Origin: Cerrena zonata
Lineage: Eukaryota; Basidiomycota; Agaricomycetes; Polyporales; Cerrenaceae
Length of the DNA: 64,000 nucleotides
Assembly (NCBI GenBank): GCA_038087015.1
Contig: JASBNA010000059.1
Location: 62,001 to 126,000 of the forward strand
Direction of reading: 5' to 3'
The notes beneath the pieces are model-generated. The model searched no databases, was not told where the DNA came from, and saw only the letters and a list, made by a program, of their open reading frames with translations. A program made the position numbers and the translations under genes. Positions within the stretch are counted from its first letter, which is position 1, and each line of letters opens with the position of its first letter. This document shows, piece by piece, positions 1 through 11,728 of this stretch.

Positions 1-1415
1 CTGGTGGGCTTTACGCCAACGGGTGAGGACTCCAACGTCAAGTGATTTGAATAGGAGGACCACTTTGTTGATAGAGCGGGTGCGTGCTGCTCGGTTTTCT
101 TGCTGTATATTCGTGGGTTGTGAGAGAGATAGTGTCAGTTAATGCTAGTTAAAGTATATTCTGCTATAAGGTACGTACAATTTCGCGGGTTTTGAGTTCT
201 TGGACATATTCTTCGAATATGAGCTTTCGCTCCGCTTCAATCTTAGCTTGTTGCCAGATAGGATGTTGAGCGAAGAGTTTGTCAGCAGTGGTGAACGTCG
301 TATAGTGGAACACATTGGGGTTGCCCTTGAGCATATTTCGGATTGCAGGTCGGAATTTGCTTAAACGCGCTTCACGCTCTTCTTGCTCCTTTGCTCTCAA
401 AGCGTCGGTATACTATATGAATGTTCACGTTTAACAATCAAAATCCGAATGGTGGCAGAGAATTGTGAGATGACGAGATGAAAAACCCATTATAACCACG
501 TACCTTCTGCCAAGCAGCCTTCTTCTCCGCCAACGTATTCAACGCCTTGTATAATGGATCCGTTATAATCGTTCTCATCGTCTGATCCCAAGTCCAATTT
601 GCATCCACACCAGCCTTCCGCAACAAATGCATAAACGCCTTCTCGCCTTCCTCCACCGTGGCAAACCCATTGTGCGGAATCACAGGATCTTCAGGTAGAT
701 TGGGGCGTATAGGTAAAGCACCTTGATTTGTGGATGGTGGCACGCCACTGGCAGCGCGTTGCGCGTCGGTACTGGACGATGCGGGCGTTTGACCGTTGAC
801 GGCGGAGAGAGTGACCAAGTCGGTGCTTGTACTTGAACTTCCTGGAGCTGTTATACGATTGGGACTGGTTTATAGATAAAAGTTAGGTTGGTAAGTATAG
901 CGGGGATGAGCATGGACACGTACGGTGTTGGTGCAGCAGCTCCTTCTTTCTCTACCTTCTCCAGGAGGAGGATCAGCTCGTCTGGCATATCCCATTTTGA
1001 TTCCTTCGAGTCTGTCTATATAATACGCTTGCATTCAATCATTTGGTTTGCCATGGAATAGGTGGAGCATTACGCACGTTATAGTAATATTTCCTTCCTC
1101 CAGAGAAGTACTCCTTCCATTTCGTCTGATTTAACGCACGCTGTTCATCCCAAAAACAATTAGTAGTCAGCTGGATGGCACCAGGTATCATTACGAACCT
1201 CAAACGGAGTCTTCAAATCTGTGGAAACCACCCGTTAAGTGTTATTAGAAGTCGACGAGGACACACGAGTACTCACCGTCAGGTTTCTCCCATACACTTT
1301 CCCGTGTTCCCGTATTAAACCAATACGTGCGTCCCTCAGGGTTTCGGTGTTCAGTCTGCAAGGTTAGTTAGTCTAGTTATAATAGCAATACCGGTGTACA
1401 TACCCAAACATTCAT
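1..1415 (-). CDS. PRP40: Pre-mRNA processing factor Prp40-like (WW and FF domains), 5' part
   Basis: U1 snRNP-associated splicing factor. By family knowledge it bridges the 5' splice site and branch point through WW-domain contacts with SF1/BBP and FF-domain contacts with phosphorylated RNA polymerase II. The start (ATG at 1415-1413) reads MNVW, then a GT-AG intron, then a WW domain containing [20 protein letters not shown] second WW exon lies near 1080-1180 ([14 protein letters not shown]). FF repeats follow: one across about 500-700 ([20 protein letters not shown]) and one across 164-400 ([13 protein letters not shown]). The exon at 1-119 ([17 protein letters not shown]) is the next linker, so the gene runs off the left edge and its remaining FF domains are not in view. 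At least five short introns are visible. The identification is secure; individual splice sites were inferred by eye. Confidence 0.9.
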
Positions 1416-3078
1416 TTTTTATATGTGGAATGACTGACTGTATGGAGAACGTTAGACTCGCGGGGCCAGTCACGAACGCAAGCTCTTGAAAAAGGCAGGA
1501 GGGACGTGAGCTTGCGAACGTCGTTTTGGTAAGTGTAGGGAGCGTGCACCAAAACGGCTCCGATTACAAGTCCGTTCGCGTCAGACGCCTCGATTGGGCG
1601 CCTGCTGTCACATAAACATTGATGGGTGAGCGAAGGAATATTCTGCTGAATAGGTACACAGCCACTGTGCTGGAGCATAGATTTTGAGAATAAAGTCCTT
1701 TTGCCATGTATGTCCGAACAAGTATGTAACACGCTGTGTTGCTCTTTCAAGGGTACCCTTTTGGTGAGAAAAACTTAAACTAGGCACACAGCACAAGAAA
1801 CAGGAAAACCTCTTTTAGTACGTGATACGGAGTCTTGTATAGAAGGGATTTTTTAAATCAAACATTTAGCCTTACTCACTTCTAGTTAGTAAATCATGCT
1901 ATGCTAGATATTTCGAAAAAATGCTTTTCTGAAAGAGCCATAAACATCTATATACATAACTTTGTCTCCCAAAGTTCTACCCCTCTTCAGTGGAAGTTTA
2001 GGGAAACATGAAAACAAGGTACCTTTTCGATTTGAGGGAGGACAAATAGAGCCAAACAGTTTGGTGCTCACAGCCATTGCCTACCCCCATAAACAAATCC
2101 GAGTTAGGAAGGTGTGGATGAAAGGAGTAAGTATGCGCATAAATTCAGGTCGATTATAATGAGAACTCAAGATGCAAACGTAGGTATATTGGTTCTGACG
2201 AACACCTGTAGATATTTGTATGTTATCTCTAGGGGTAGTAGGAGGAGTATGCTGTTGTAACGAGACGTGACTACTGTATCATCTTATTGTCTACGGTCTA
2301 CCTTCATATTGAGTCCCTCAGGTAAGCTTAGTAGTATGGGGAAGAAGAGCAGGAGACAAGCCATGGTTTACATAGTCATGAACGACCGTTGGCGTTCAAC
2401 TTGCTAGCATAATCTCATACGTCTTTCCTCTTGTACTCATGTATCAGTAATCGGTCACACTTCCCCAGCTCCTCGACAAGTCCTCGTGTATGACAGAAGC
2501 ACTATCTTCTGATGTTGGAATAAATGCAACTTCGGCTTCGGGATGTTGTGATGTATACTATTGAGAATGGTCATCTCCTAACTCGTATCCGAACTTCGGC
2601 TTCAGTCTAGCCTGTACTAGAACTTGCCATTTATGGTAAGCGGATACTAAACGAGACGATTGTCGCTTGAAGGCCTCGACAATGATGCTGAACGCAACGA
2701 CGCCATGAACTCATATACCAACTCCATCGAGACTGTGTCATGCTCAGATGAAAGCTTATTGTGATGTGCATCCTATATTGTAGCCTTGCGTGATACTATG
2801 AGTTCCGGACTGGACCTCATTGTACTTAATAAGAGTTTCGTGCAATTCATTGAGAACCATGCCCATGTCAGGTCGGCGCTTTGAGTGAAGTTTTAATAAT
2901 ACCTTGTGTTCATCACTGGAGTAATATATCTATTCGCTCAGGAAATGGCGGTGAAGCCGTACCTTCTGAGCAATCTCTTGGACGTATTTGAGTCTGACCA
3001 TCATTGTGAAAAGTTTCCACGTCATCGTGCGAGTACTATAAAGCTACTCACCCACACTCGACATACTAAGCGCCACAG
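1416..3078. other. Gene-poor stretch between PRP40 and the first kinase
   Basis: It holds PRP40's promoter (left end) and probably the unresolved first exon(s) of the downstream kinase (2900-3060). Open frames here (e.g. 1412-1750 minus, 1962-2159 plus) are short, have unremarkable composition and match nothing I recognise. No RNA gene or repeat was seen. Confidence 0.4.
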
Positions 3079-4581
3079 TTACACCCTCATGTGTCGTCTA
3101 CTTCTCATGCCGCTCCGAGCACTAACCATTATTCTACGTACGCTTGGACGTCTAGTGTTGGGCATACCGTATACCAAATCGTCAGAAAAGCATACCGTGC
3201 GTACGTATCCGAGCTTTGGTAGGACTTGACTAACAATCTTCCACACGGTATATCCAGGACGACTCAGAGACTGTTCGTATTCTACGTCACATTTTTGACA
3301 GTGTCAAGAGTGGAGACCTAGGTGCCGAGATTTACAGTCGACACGGGGTCGATGCAGAACGTGTGGTCAACTTGTTACAGGATGTACGCATTCATTATAC
3401 GTTGAATCTTCCATGCTTGACACTCTGAATGTCACGTAGTTGCTAGATAACGGCAAGACGTGGAAACTGTTGGAAGAAGATCCCGATGAATTCAACAGAC
3501 CACAAGCTTGTTTATCTCTTCTCCATATCTCGAAACTATCCCATGTCCTTCCTCAAGCACTATTCGTCAAAGCCGACCTACTGTCGCTGATGCCAGAAGA
3601 GAGGGGTTCAAGCTCCGACCTCTATGTCGGTATGTATAAAGGTGAGAAGGTAGCCATGAGAAAGATCCGTAGCCATCCCCGGGTGGTGAATGAAGGCGAC
3701 CGCGACCCTGTTCGAGAGGTGAGTAATTTTGACGCTGGCCTACCCGCCTCATTGCCGGGTGACCATTCTGGCGTTTAGAAACTACTCTTGGAGTGTTTGA
3801 AATGGCGGCAGTTGCATCATCAGAACGTCCTACCATTGCTAGGTGTTGATCCCGACACTGTCTTCCATGCACCTACTCTTGTCCAGCCGTGGATGAGCAG
3901 AGGTAACATTAGAGAGTATATCAATAAGCTAGCTCGCAAACCTGATAACGACCGATTGGTGATATGGGTATGTTCCAAGATTGTGTGATGTGGCAATGAC
4001 TGACGATATGTCCAGTTATCCGATATTGGGCGTGGTATGAAGTATCTCCACGACATGAACATTTGTCATGGAGACTTACGAGGGGTGAAGCTAACTTATT
4101 TTTCCCAAGTCTGTGACGAAATGCTGATCTGTCTGACCAGAACAACATACTAGTTTCTGATGATGGCGTAGCTCGAGTCACTGACGTTGTTCTCTTATCA
4201 CTTCGTGAAGAGTGGACAGGTGCATTTCCCCAACGTAAGGGTGGCCCTGAACGCTGGATGGCACCAGAATTACTTCAATCCTCTAAACCTACCTTTGCAA
4301 CCGATAGCTTTGCATTCGGATTTGTAACGATTGAGGTAAGAATCACCGTTCATAATTTAAATTTCCTAACTACGTATCTCTAGCTTTTTACGGGCGAGAT
4401 ACCTGATCCCGACTTGTCGGATACGGAAGTAGTGGACAAAATTCGCCACGGTATCTTTCCAGCGAGGCCAAATACGATGTCCGAGGAGGTATGGTCTCTC
4501 GCTAGTAGATGTTGGGGACACGACCCGAGTACAAGACCAACAATGGGGGATGTGGTTGATACGTTGTCTGGTACTCTTTAG
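3079..4581 (+). CDS. Tyrosine-kinase-like (TKL) protein kinase with degenerate catalytic motifs; 5' end unresolved
   Basis: A kinase fold assembled from about eight exons: 3079-3204, 3258-3383, 3440-3718, 3779-3967, 4016-4084, 4141-4335, 4384-4581. Frames stay open across all joins. Before the kinase is an alpha-helical region (VRILRHIFDSVKSGDLGAEI) also seen in the neighbouring kinase. Kinase landmarks are VAMRK (ATP lysine), ICHGDLRG then NNILV (catalytic loop), WMAPELL, and a C-lobe ending RPTMGDVVDTLSGTL. The glycine-rich loop is replaced by GSSSDLYV and the DFG motif reads TDVV, which keeps the Asp only. ATP binding may therefore be impaired and this may be a pseudokinase. The first coding exon lies somewhere in 2900-3078; no ATG in frame is convincing. 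It sits 2.3 kb upstream of an intact kinase on the same strand, suggesting an old tandem duplication. Being a kinase is secure; its activity and start are not. Confidence 0.7.
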
Positions 4582-6874
4582 GTTATGATCGGTTGCTGAG
4601 GATAGGATTACAGCTTCATCATGATAACAGTATGTAGTATGGATCTTACCGTAGACCCTAGTGAGTTGCAGCTTACTGTTCACCGCTCACATGGACACCC
4701 CCAAGCTATACCAGTGACCAGACCGCTGAACTACACCATCGCAGAAAATCATTGTGCCGTACTGCGATCCGATCCTTTTCTTTTTGATACCATCTGTTTA
4801 TTACATCCTCATTCATACGTGTATGCCTACAAATTCGGGTAACGCCCATGTGTTTTCATCGTGTAGGGTAACGTGGGTAATACCAGCCTGAGCTGGCAAA
4901 AGAACATGAAGGAGCACGTCGTCCGCCATTCATTACTGATATCTTGCAAACTCACACAGTCTAGTGTAATTCGGATTGACTCCACTGCCCGACAGGGAGT
5001 TTCCTCATATATGTCGGAAGAGAATCCTGCTAGAGCCTAGTAGCGCCATCATAAAGCTGGAATTGTGGTAATATTGGTGTGCACGCAATAGGATGGGTAA
5101 ATAGGAGTCAAAAGCGATAGATTTAGAGTACGAAAATACATCTCTTTTATACTAAACAACTACGGAGTTGATGGCCGAAGGAGTAGTGAGCAGAACACAA
5201 GAGAAGGGGAGAGAACGAGTCGGAAGGCGAACGGTAAAGGCGTAGCGAGTGAGAAAAAGGTACAGGGACAGAAACCGTCTGAAAGCTATGGTTAAAGGAT
5301 CAGAGTGAGGATAAACGAGAAGGAAAAGAGTAAACGAGAAAAGACGGAAGTATACTTGTGAGGTACTTCCCGATTAGGCCAAAGCATTTCCATATCTGGA
5401 TATAGCGAACGTTCGCGACGAATTAGGATGGATTTACGTAAGCTTACCTCTATGATAGTAGTTTGTTGTCATGAATTCGGAAGTACTTACTGTATCACAG
5501 TGTTTTGGATATATTATAATATTAATGGTTTGCACCGTGACATCGCGTCCAAACGCGGTTTTCTCCGCGCCTATATAACTCCTTTTCGGAAAATCACGTC
5601 CGTAACCCCATGTCATGGTAGTTGAGTTGAGATTCGTTTTTGTGTGTCTTCTTGTTCTCAACACTGTTATCATGCATTCATTCAATACTCAACTTGCTGA
5701 TATTTGAGCTTTATATCGATGTATAGTCTGATAATCAAGTGGGCTCAGCCGCAGGTGTCCCCATGGCTGTTACTTCGGCACAGGGGTGCCGATGGCTACC
5801 CAAAAAGGACAAACCAATATGCAAGACACTGTAGTACGATGTGTGCTAATAGTTGCCAGTCTCGATCAGACGGGTTTGATGTATACCGAGCGGAGATTCA
5901 AACTCATTACAGAGATTCCGGAATCCTCGTAATGCGTTTGAATCTCCGCTCGGTATATTCCGAATCTCTCTTACCGTCTGGTTTCGAGACTGACTCAGCG
6001 GAGTAGTTGCCCTGTACTATGGTAAGTATGTTTCTTGTTGTATGTAGCATAAGATACCGGTGTTTCTTTTCAGGGATCACAGTACTTGGAGCTTGAAGTG
6101 CGGATTCCGGAATATGCCCCGGAATTGTTTACTACCTACCTACCAGATGAAATGATACCCAAGGACAGGAGCCATCCACACAATATGTACCACCCGCAAC
6201 GGTCGAAGGTCTTGCTCTGCCATATACCAGGCAGTGGTGCCAGTATGGAAATTGCCATCATGATAACTTGATTTACAGACACATCTACAACTAATTTATT
6301 CTGATCCTTCGCTCGTCGATGCGAACTTGAAGTGATCAGTGTGACAAATATGTAACACTACAACAAGGTGTTATATTGCTGACTGGTTCTTTTAAGAGAC
6401 CGCACGCAGGATAGGAAACCCTGGAAGCAAAACCTTATTACTGGTCAGGTGGCCATAATGCTTTGCTTGATGTGCATTTACGACCAACGTTAGTCACACT
6501 TCAAGTCATGTAACAACCCTAGCTCTCATTCTACCTCCTCATGATGGCGGTTCTAAATCCTAATATTACGCTGCTACCTCTTCTACTTCCCCCACGAGTT
6601 GTTATCTTGACAGATGATCACAACGTGCATGAGTAAGCTCAGCCATATATACTCTTTCGTCTCGCTTCTCATCCCCACTCAGTAGAAGTTATCCGTAGAT
6701 CGTGCTCTACTACTGAACCTTGAACCCGCGTGATAGAGCTTGCACAATCAGGTGGGTAGCCTGAATATATGGAAGCCTCTTCATAGAAAACATGCACTGA
6801 TACCCCGAAGTATCTTCCCTGTTATCCATCTCTATCAGTGTGCGAACAGGTATTAGTGCAGCTGGTACAAATAT
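4582..6874. other. Long non-coding stretch between the two kinase genes
   Basis: About 2.3 kb without a gene I can support. A purine-rich tract lies at 5160-5350 and a 76-bp palindrome at 5882-5957 (separate entry). The frame at 6086-6271 follows a plausible intron acceptor (tttcag near 6075) but shows no recognisable domain. The right end should contain the promoter of the kinase-NYN gene. Confidence 0.4.
5882..5957. repeat. 76-bp near-perfect palindrome without loop
   Basis: The left arm 5882-5919 is the reverse complement of 5920-5957. The outer 22 bp (tataccgagcggagattcaa and two more) pair perfectly. Over the 38-bp arm I count three mismatches and one G-T pair. There is essentially no spacer: the centre is ttcc/ggaa at 5916-5923. 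It could be a foldback element remnant or MITE, a precursor of a small hairpin RNA, or a product of replication slippage. Confidence 0.85.
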
Positions 6875-9078
6875 ATGCACAACCAACCCGTTGTTTCCCT
6901 CAATCCCAACTTACAAGACGTTCTCCGTGCATCCATGTCGTGGTCCGACTTCATTGTAATATTCTCGTTCTCGATTGGTGCTCGGGAACTGATCCCTCCG
7001 TATACTAGAAACGACTCTTCCAAATCAAACCCGATGAAAATCTCCAACCAAAAATCATCAAAGTATTGGAAATGGAGGATTGTGCTGTTCAAGAAGACCT
7101 CATGGCATCGCTTGGGTTGAAGTCCGAAAAAGAGAAAGATATTCAAACTGCTTTCGCAACGATGCAACAAGTGAGGTCAAAGTCATACTGCTCAGTATTC
7201 CACTAGTCTTACTCATGGCCAACGTGTATTAGCTCTATCTCAATGATGACTTCTGGAAACCCCCAAACGCTGGCGGGGGCCTCGCTCGTTCACGTATGGT
7301 TCCACTGATAACCCAGCTCGCGAAACAATCCAACAAGACTCCTGATTTCCTATACGTCAAAGGCGTAGACAAGGATTGGAAGGAGTTAGGAAGCGGCGGT
7401 TTCGGTAGTATATACAAATCTATGCTAAAGGAGAAGGGTTCTAACACTCCGGTCGCTGTCAAAGTCTTACTGTCTATAAAGAATGCACCACGCTCAGACG
7501 ATCAACTAAGATGGGTGAGTCGGATGTATAGCATCTGTAGATCAAATACTCATTGATATACAGGATGCTATCCGTGAAGCACTGATCTTTTGCAGCCTTC
7601 GTCACGACCATGTCTTGCCTTTGATCGGTCTATGTACTTTTGAAGACACCAGTCACAAGTACGCTCGGGCCGGAGACGCCAAGAAGTTAGCGATGGTGAC
7701 ACCCTGGCTATCGGAGGGAAACATCCGTGATTACTTACACAATGAGGAGGTCAAGAATACTCCCCTAACCGTAGAGAAGAAGGTACAACTGGTCAGTCTC
7801 ATTATTTGCTATAGAATGCACCACGTATGTCATACTGACATCACTGTGTCAGTTGTATGAGGTTGCTCTCGGAATACAGTATATTCATAAACACGGCATT
7901 ATCCATGGCGATCTCAAAGGAGTACGACAAGCTCTTTGCTTTCTACTGCGCATGTTCTGACATTTCGTCACCAGAACAATATCCTTATCAATGAACAGGG
8001 TCAAGCCGTAGTGATGGATTTCGGCCTCGCCGTTTATGACGGAGACTGGAGCCAGGCATTCAACTCGTTGCGCGGGGGCAATATCCGATGGCTTGCTCCT
8101 GAACACCAAACTTCAATTCAGCTACGCCCTAGCTTTCCTAGCGACGTGTATTCTTTCGCCATGGTTTGCGTTGAGGTAGCTAGTTTCTCATTGTCACTGA
8201 TTGGTATATAATATTTTTATATTTAGGTTTTCACTGGTGAAGCACCTTTTTATCCGAGAACTGACATCAGAAGCATGGTGTTGAAGGGAGAGAGGCCAGA
8301 GAAGCCAGAGGGAATGAGCGAGAATATGTACTTACACATCCAGCAGTGGTGGAGCCAGTCCAAATCTCTGAGACCTACGATATCTGACATTGTGGCATTC
8401 TTCAAATCCCCCGATAAACCTCCGAAGGCTCCTTCGACAGGAAGCGCACACCCTTTCTTGAATCCAAATCAGAGGGCGCTGCTACACTTATACTTTGAGG
8501 ATGCTGTAGCACGTCTTAAAGCCGAAGGCCACCCGAACTGCCCAGTGCATGTTCTTATAGACCCGTGAGTATTTGTCAAAATTTGTGATTCCTTTATGGT
8601 TGAAGATAACTATGGGTGATCTAGCGAGGCCTTTACCAAAGGGCTTGAAAGACGGTGCAAAACGAGGCCGAATAAAGTCGGAACATTCTCCTACGTCAAT
8701 TTACAGTATGTACTCGAAGGCGAACGCAAGGTAGGAAGCCGAACCCTGTCGTCGTCTGGGGGTCTGGCTTCTCATTTTGTGGCCCTTGGATATCAGCTCG
8801 CCTCCGAACCATCCCCCGAAAAATGCATTCAAGAAATGCAATCGAAGACATCCCGTGTAGCACATGGTGTCCTGACTATACTTTCTGGGGGAGAAGGGAG
8901 CCTTTTGGAAAATCCCGCTTTCGAGAAATTTGTGAAGGAAACTCATGACAAGGGCTGGGAGGTGGAGATATACACTTGGTTATGTACCAATGCGACTGAG
9001 AACTGGTTCGAGAATGAATCAGAAAGCGCAAGGGCAACTTGGAAAGAGCTAGAGCCTCTTGATAAAATTCTTTTCTAA
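6875..9078 (+). CDS. TKL protein kinase fused to a C-terminal NYN/PIN-like domain
   Basis: Eight exons (6875-6955, 7009-7170, 7233-7514, 7564-7791, 7853-7921, 7975-8175, 8227-8564, 8625-9078) join in frame to a protein of about 604 residues. Residues 1-130 are a helical leader. The kinase domain spans about 131-400 with intact motifs: GSGGFGSIYK loop (~134-139), VAVK lysine (~158), IIHGDLKG/NNIL catalytic loop (~269), DFG (~289) and LAPEH. Its C-lobe ends near SLRPTISDIVAFF. The last ~160 residues look like an NYN domain: strand plus acid HVLIDPEAF (~450), GS, GYQL, EK, LTILSGGEG (~544), then GWEVEIYTW and a final LD. This order matches the LabA/MARF1-type fold as I know it. Two usual NYN metal-binding acids appear replaced (EKCIQ where EKxVD is usual; GGEG for GDxD), so nuclease activity is doubtful. 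The kinase call is secure; the NYN call is inference. Confidence 0.75.
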
Positions 9079-10098
9079 ATTGTATGTTTACTAGCCCCCC
9101 CCCTCTCGCGCAAACAGTGATATTCTCTTCGTTAATATTCAGTGCCACAGCTTTTGGCGTTGCGAGCTCCAATAAAGACCCTCTTTTCTGTACTGGTTAC
9201 ATTACGCTCATCTCAGGCTTAAGTGTTGTTGTGCTAGTCGCGGTGCTATGCTATTCGATGAAGCGTATGTCTATATCGCCAAGTTTGTACTATGTTTTCA
9301 AAATTTCAATGCACAAGTTTGTGATGATCGTATATCATAAGCAGACCTGAGAAACATAGCGACGGCAATAACGGAATGTATAGGCCTATGATTCAAGATG
9401 TACTCGGGAGGAGTAGAAAATACCTGTTTGTCAGTCATCATCTTTAACCGTTATAACTCTGTGCACGGCTTCGATCCTAACTACTGGTGCTTGAAAGGTT
9501 TCAACCATGAACATCTTTCTCAACTTCCCAAACGCGACGGTTCTCGAGATGACCCATGTATCATTTCGGGGACCGAATTATGATAGAGCGGTCGAAAACG
9601 TGGTATAAATTCATATTTGAAGTGATGCTTCGGTTGATCGGCTTTTCACTGACCGCGGCAGGGTTAGCGGGAGGATCATGAGGTTGCTGGGAAGTTCATG
9701 CCGATTAACTAGAGCTCTAACTACACACAATGTTTCTACCCGCTCAATCGCTATACAAATTGCTGTACTCGATTCGGAAGATAAAGCTATCCTCACAAAG
9801 AGACAGCGATAACCATGAATTTTCTCCAAATGCTATATTTATGCTGGCCGTGTGGTGAGATCGTATCGTGTTGTAGCTACTTATACTCCAGGATGGATCT
9901 CATTTCACTCTTCGGAATCCGGGCATACCTATAAATTGTCGTCTCAGCGTACTGCTATATCCCTTTGTCTTTTGTGTCATCGAATCGCATATCCGGGTCG
10001 TTCGCAACCCGTGTTACGATACCCGACATCGCCTGATTACTTGATTGACAAGCAGAAGTATAAAGACTATATGCATACCATAAACACCCACGGTAGTA
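9079..10098. other. Spacer between kinase-NYN and RPF1 (3' ends face each other)
   Basis: Convergent 3' regions. A frame at 9084-9350 has two hydrophobic runs but no supporting context. The rest shows no gene, repeat or RNA structure that I recognise. It begins with a poly-C tract (about 9093-9101). Confidence 0.4.
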
Positions 10099-11524
10099 TC
10101 ACAAGAAAAATGTACGCCTCGAAGTCTCAAGCTCTGGCTGTGGTTAGGATCAGTTTTCGACCCTACAAAAAAGACAGGAAATCAACATACCTTCCAAACC
10201 CACAAATACTCATCCTCCTTCGGAGGCAAAGTCTTCTTCTCATCCTTTGGTTGTTCCTCAACCCCCTCCATAGTCTCTTCTTCTTGAGGCTTTCCCTCCG
10301 CCGCTTCTTTATTCTCAACTTCCGGTTCTTCGAAAGCGTCGAATTCCAGATCTTTTGCGACTTCTCCCATATTTTTGACCGCTGGAAGACCTTTTCGTAA
10401 CGACTTGAGTTTTAAGGTAAATCGAGGACCAATTTCTTGGAGAGCGACTTTTTCCGTTGACCGGAATGCATATCTTATTTACGGATATGATCAGAACTTG
10501 GTGGATTTGATCAACGAGTTTAGAGGGGGGGAAATGACATACCTATGCCGTCTAAAGAATAAGAAATCACGTTGATTATGGAGGGTAACAACCTGTCGAC
10601 CTTGGAATTCGGGCATCGGAGGGAATAATGTTTGGAAAAGACGGCCGACTGAATGACCTAGTCGGGTAACGAAACCGTTCAGTACCAGTTCGGGGTAATG
10701 ATCTGTCGGTTTTCCGTGCCCACGGATTTTCTTTGATAGCTCTATTGAGGTCAACTTGAAATACGCCGTAGGTCCGTAGGGGAGGTAAACAATAGTCATA
10801 GCATCTAGTAATATTATTGAGATAAGGATAAGGATAGAATGCAAGGTGTTCGAGATAGGCGTACTTGGCTTTTTCATGTCTTCATTCACAACCACCAGAT
10901 GGCTATAACCTCTATCCGACGCCCACCCGGCAATCTTCCCCATCTCGAACCCTTTCCCTTTCTTGCGCCGGATAAGTTCAGCACCAGGGAAGATACCGAC
11001 AATCTCTTCACAGAACTCGTATGTTACCCTAGTCGCTTTCTGCGAGGTGGTGACAAGGACTTTAGGAGGGATAGTGGGGTCTGAAGCTCCTGAGAAATAT
11101 TCTGCGAAGGGGTCAGACGAAATGTCTGCTAACGACTCGTCGGTAGGCTGTTGGTCTGGGTTGATGTTACCGTCCTTATTTTGCGAGTTTGAACTGGAGG
11201 GATCATTTTGGGCTGATGCAGAGGCAGATGTTGAGGTAGAGGGGTCGGCTGTGAGAATGGATGGGTCAAATTCTCGGGTATTGTCTAATGTACGAGGAGC
11301 ATTTTCCTGTTGACGTCTCTGTAGCAATACATTGTGAGAAACTTATCGTAGTCCGTTACAATAGGCCGCACCTTTTTGGCCGCAGGATTGGTTGCCTCTT
11401 CCTTTGCTAAAGCTAGCCTCCGCTGAAGCTTCGACTGTCCTTTACTTTTTCGTAATTTGCGGGTAATATCCTCCCGTTTTATCTTGTTCTTTATTGAAGA
11501 CGGTTCGAATCGACTGGTCGGCAT
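10099..11524 (-). CDS. RPF1: Ribosome production factor 1 (Brix domain)
   Basis: A nucleolar Brix-family protein; the yeast member is needed for 60S subunit assembly and binds 5S/27S pre-rRNA intermediates. ATG at 11524 gives MPTSRFEPSSIKNKIKRED, the usual basic start. The Brix core follows: PPKVLVTTSQKATRVTYEF, GIFPGAELIRRKKGKG, HLVVVNEDMKKP then NAMTIVYLPYGPTAYFKL. The sigma-like motif is in HNQRDFLFFRRHRYV, and then ALQEIGPRFTLKLKSLRKG. An acidic Glu-rich insert (~10190-10330) precedes EDEYLWVWK. The last exon (10099-10138) reads PELETSRRTFFL, the family's conserved end, reached through the acceptor AACCACAG rather than a nearer one that would give a wrong tail. Five exons. The gene is divergent from the p24 gene with 204 bp between start codons. 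Confidence 0.93.
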
Positions 11525-11728
11525 GTTCAAGGGAGTCTAGAGATGAAGCAACGGTGGTGAGTGTAAATAATGGCTTTCCTAGAAATTTCGATCACTAGCA
11601 TACCCGGCAAGCGCTGGCAATGGAAAGATGAAATGTAATTCCCACGAGGTGTTTACTCTGCCTCTACGATCACAACGACTGGACACGACACCCGGGCTCG
11701 ACGCCAGCGAGCTTTTCCTCTTCCTCCC
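11525..11728. promoter_or_regulatory. Shared bidirectional promoter region, RPF1 / p24
   Basis: Only 204 bp separate the two divergent ATGs, so both promoters must lie here or overlap the genes. No clear TATA box was seen on either strand. Confidence 0.6.

Noticed and set aside
5704..6006. 100-codon frame covering the palindrome
   Set aside because: Open mainly because the palindrome contains no stops. No splice or domain support.
9084..9350. Open frame after the kinase-NYN stop with two hydrophobic segments
   Set aside because: The kinase-NYN gene ends cleanly at 9078. The frame opens within poly-C, has no splice context, and its hydrophobicity may come from composition alone.
9852..10400. 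182-codon plus-strand open frame
   Set aside because: Its right half is antisense to RPF1's last exons (Glu-rich codons read backwards as Leu/Ser/Phe). RPF1 explains the sequence.
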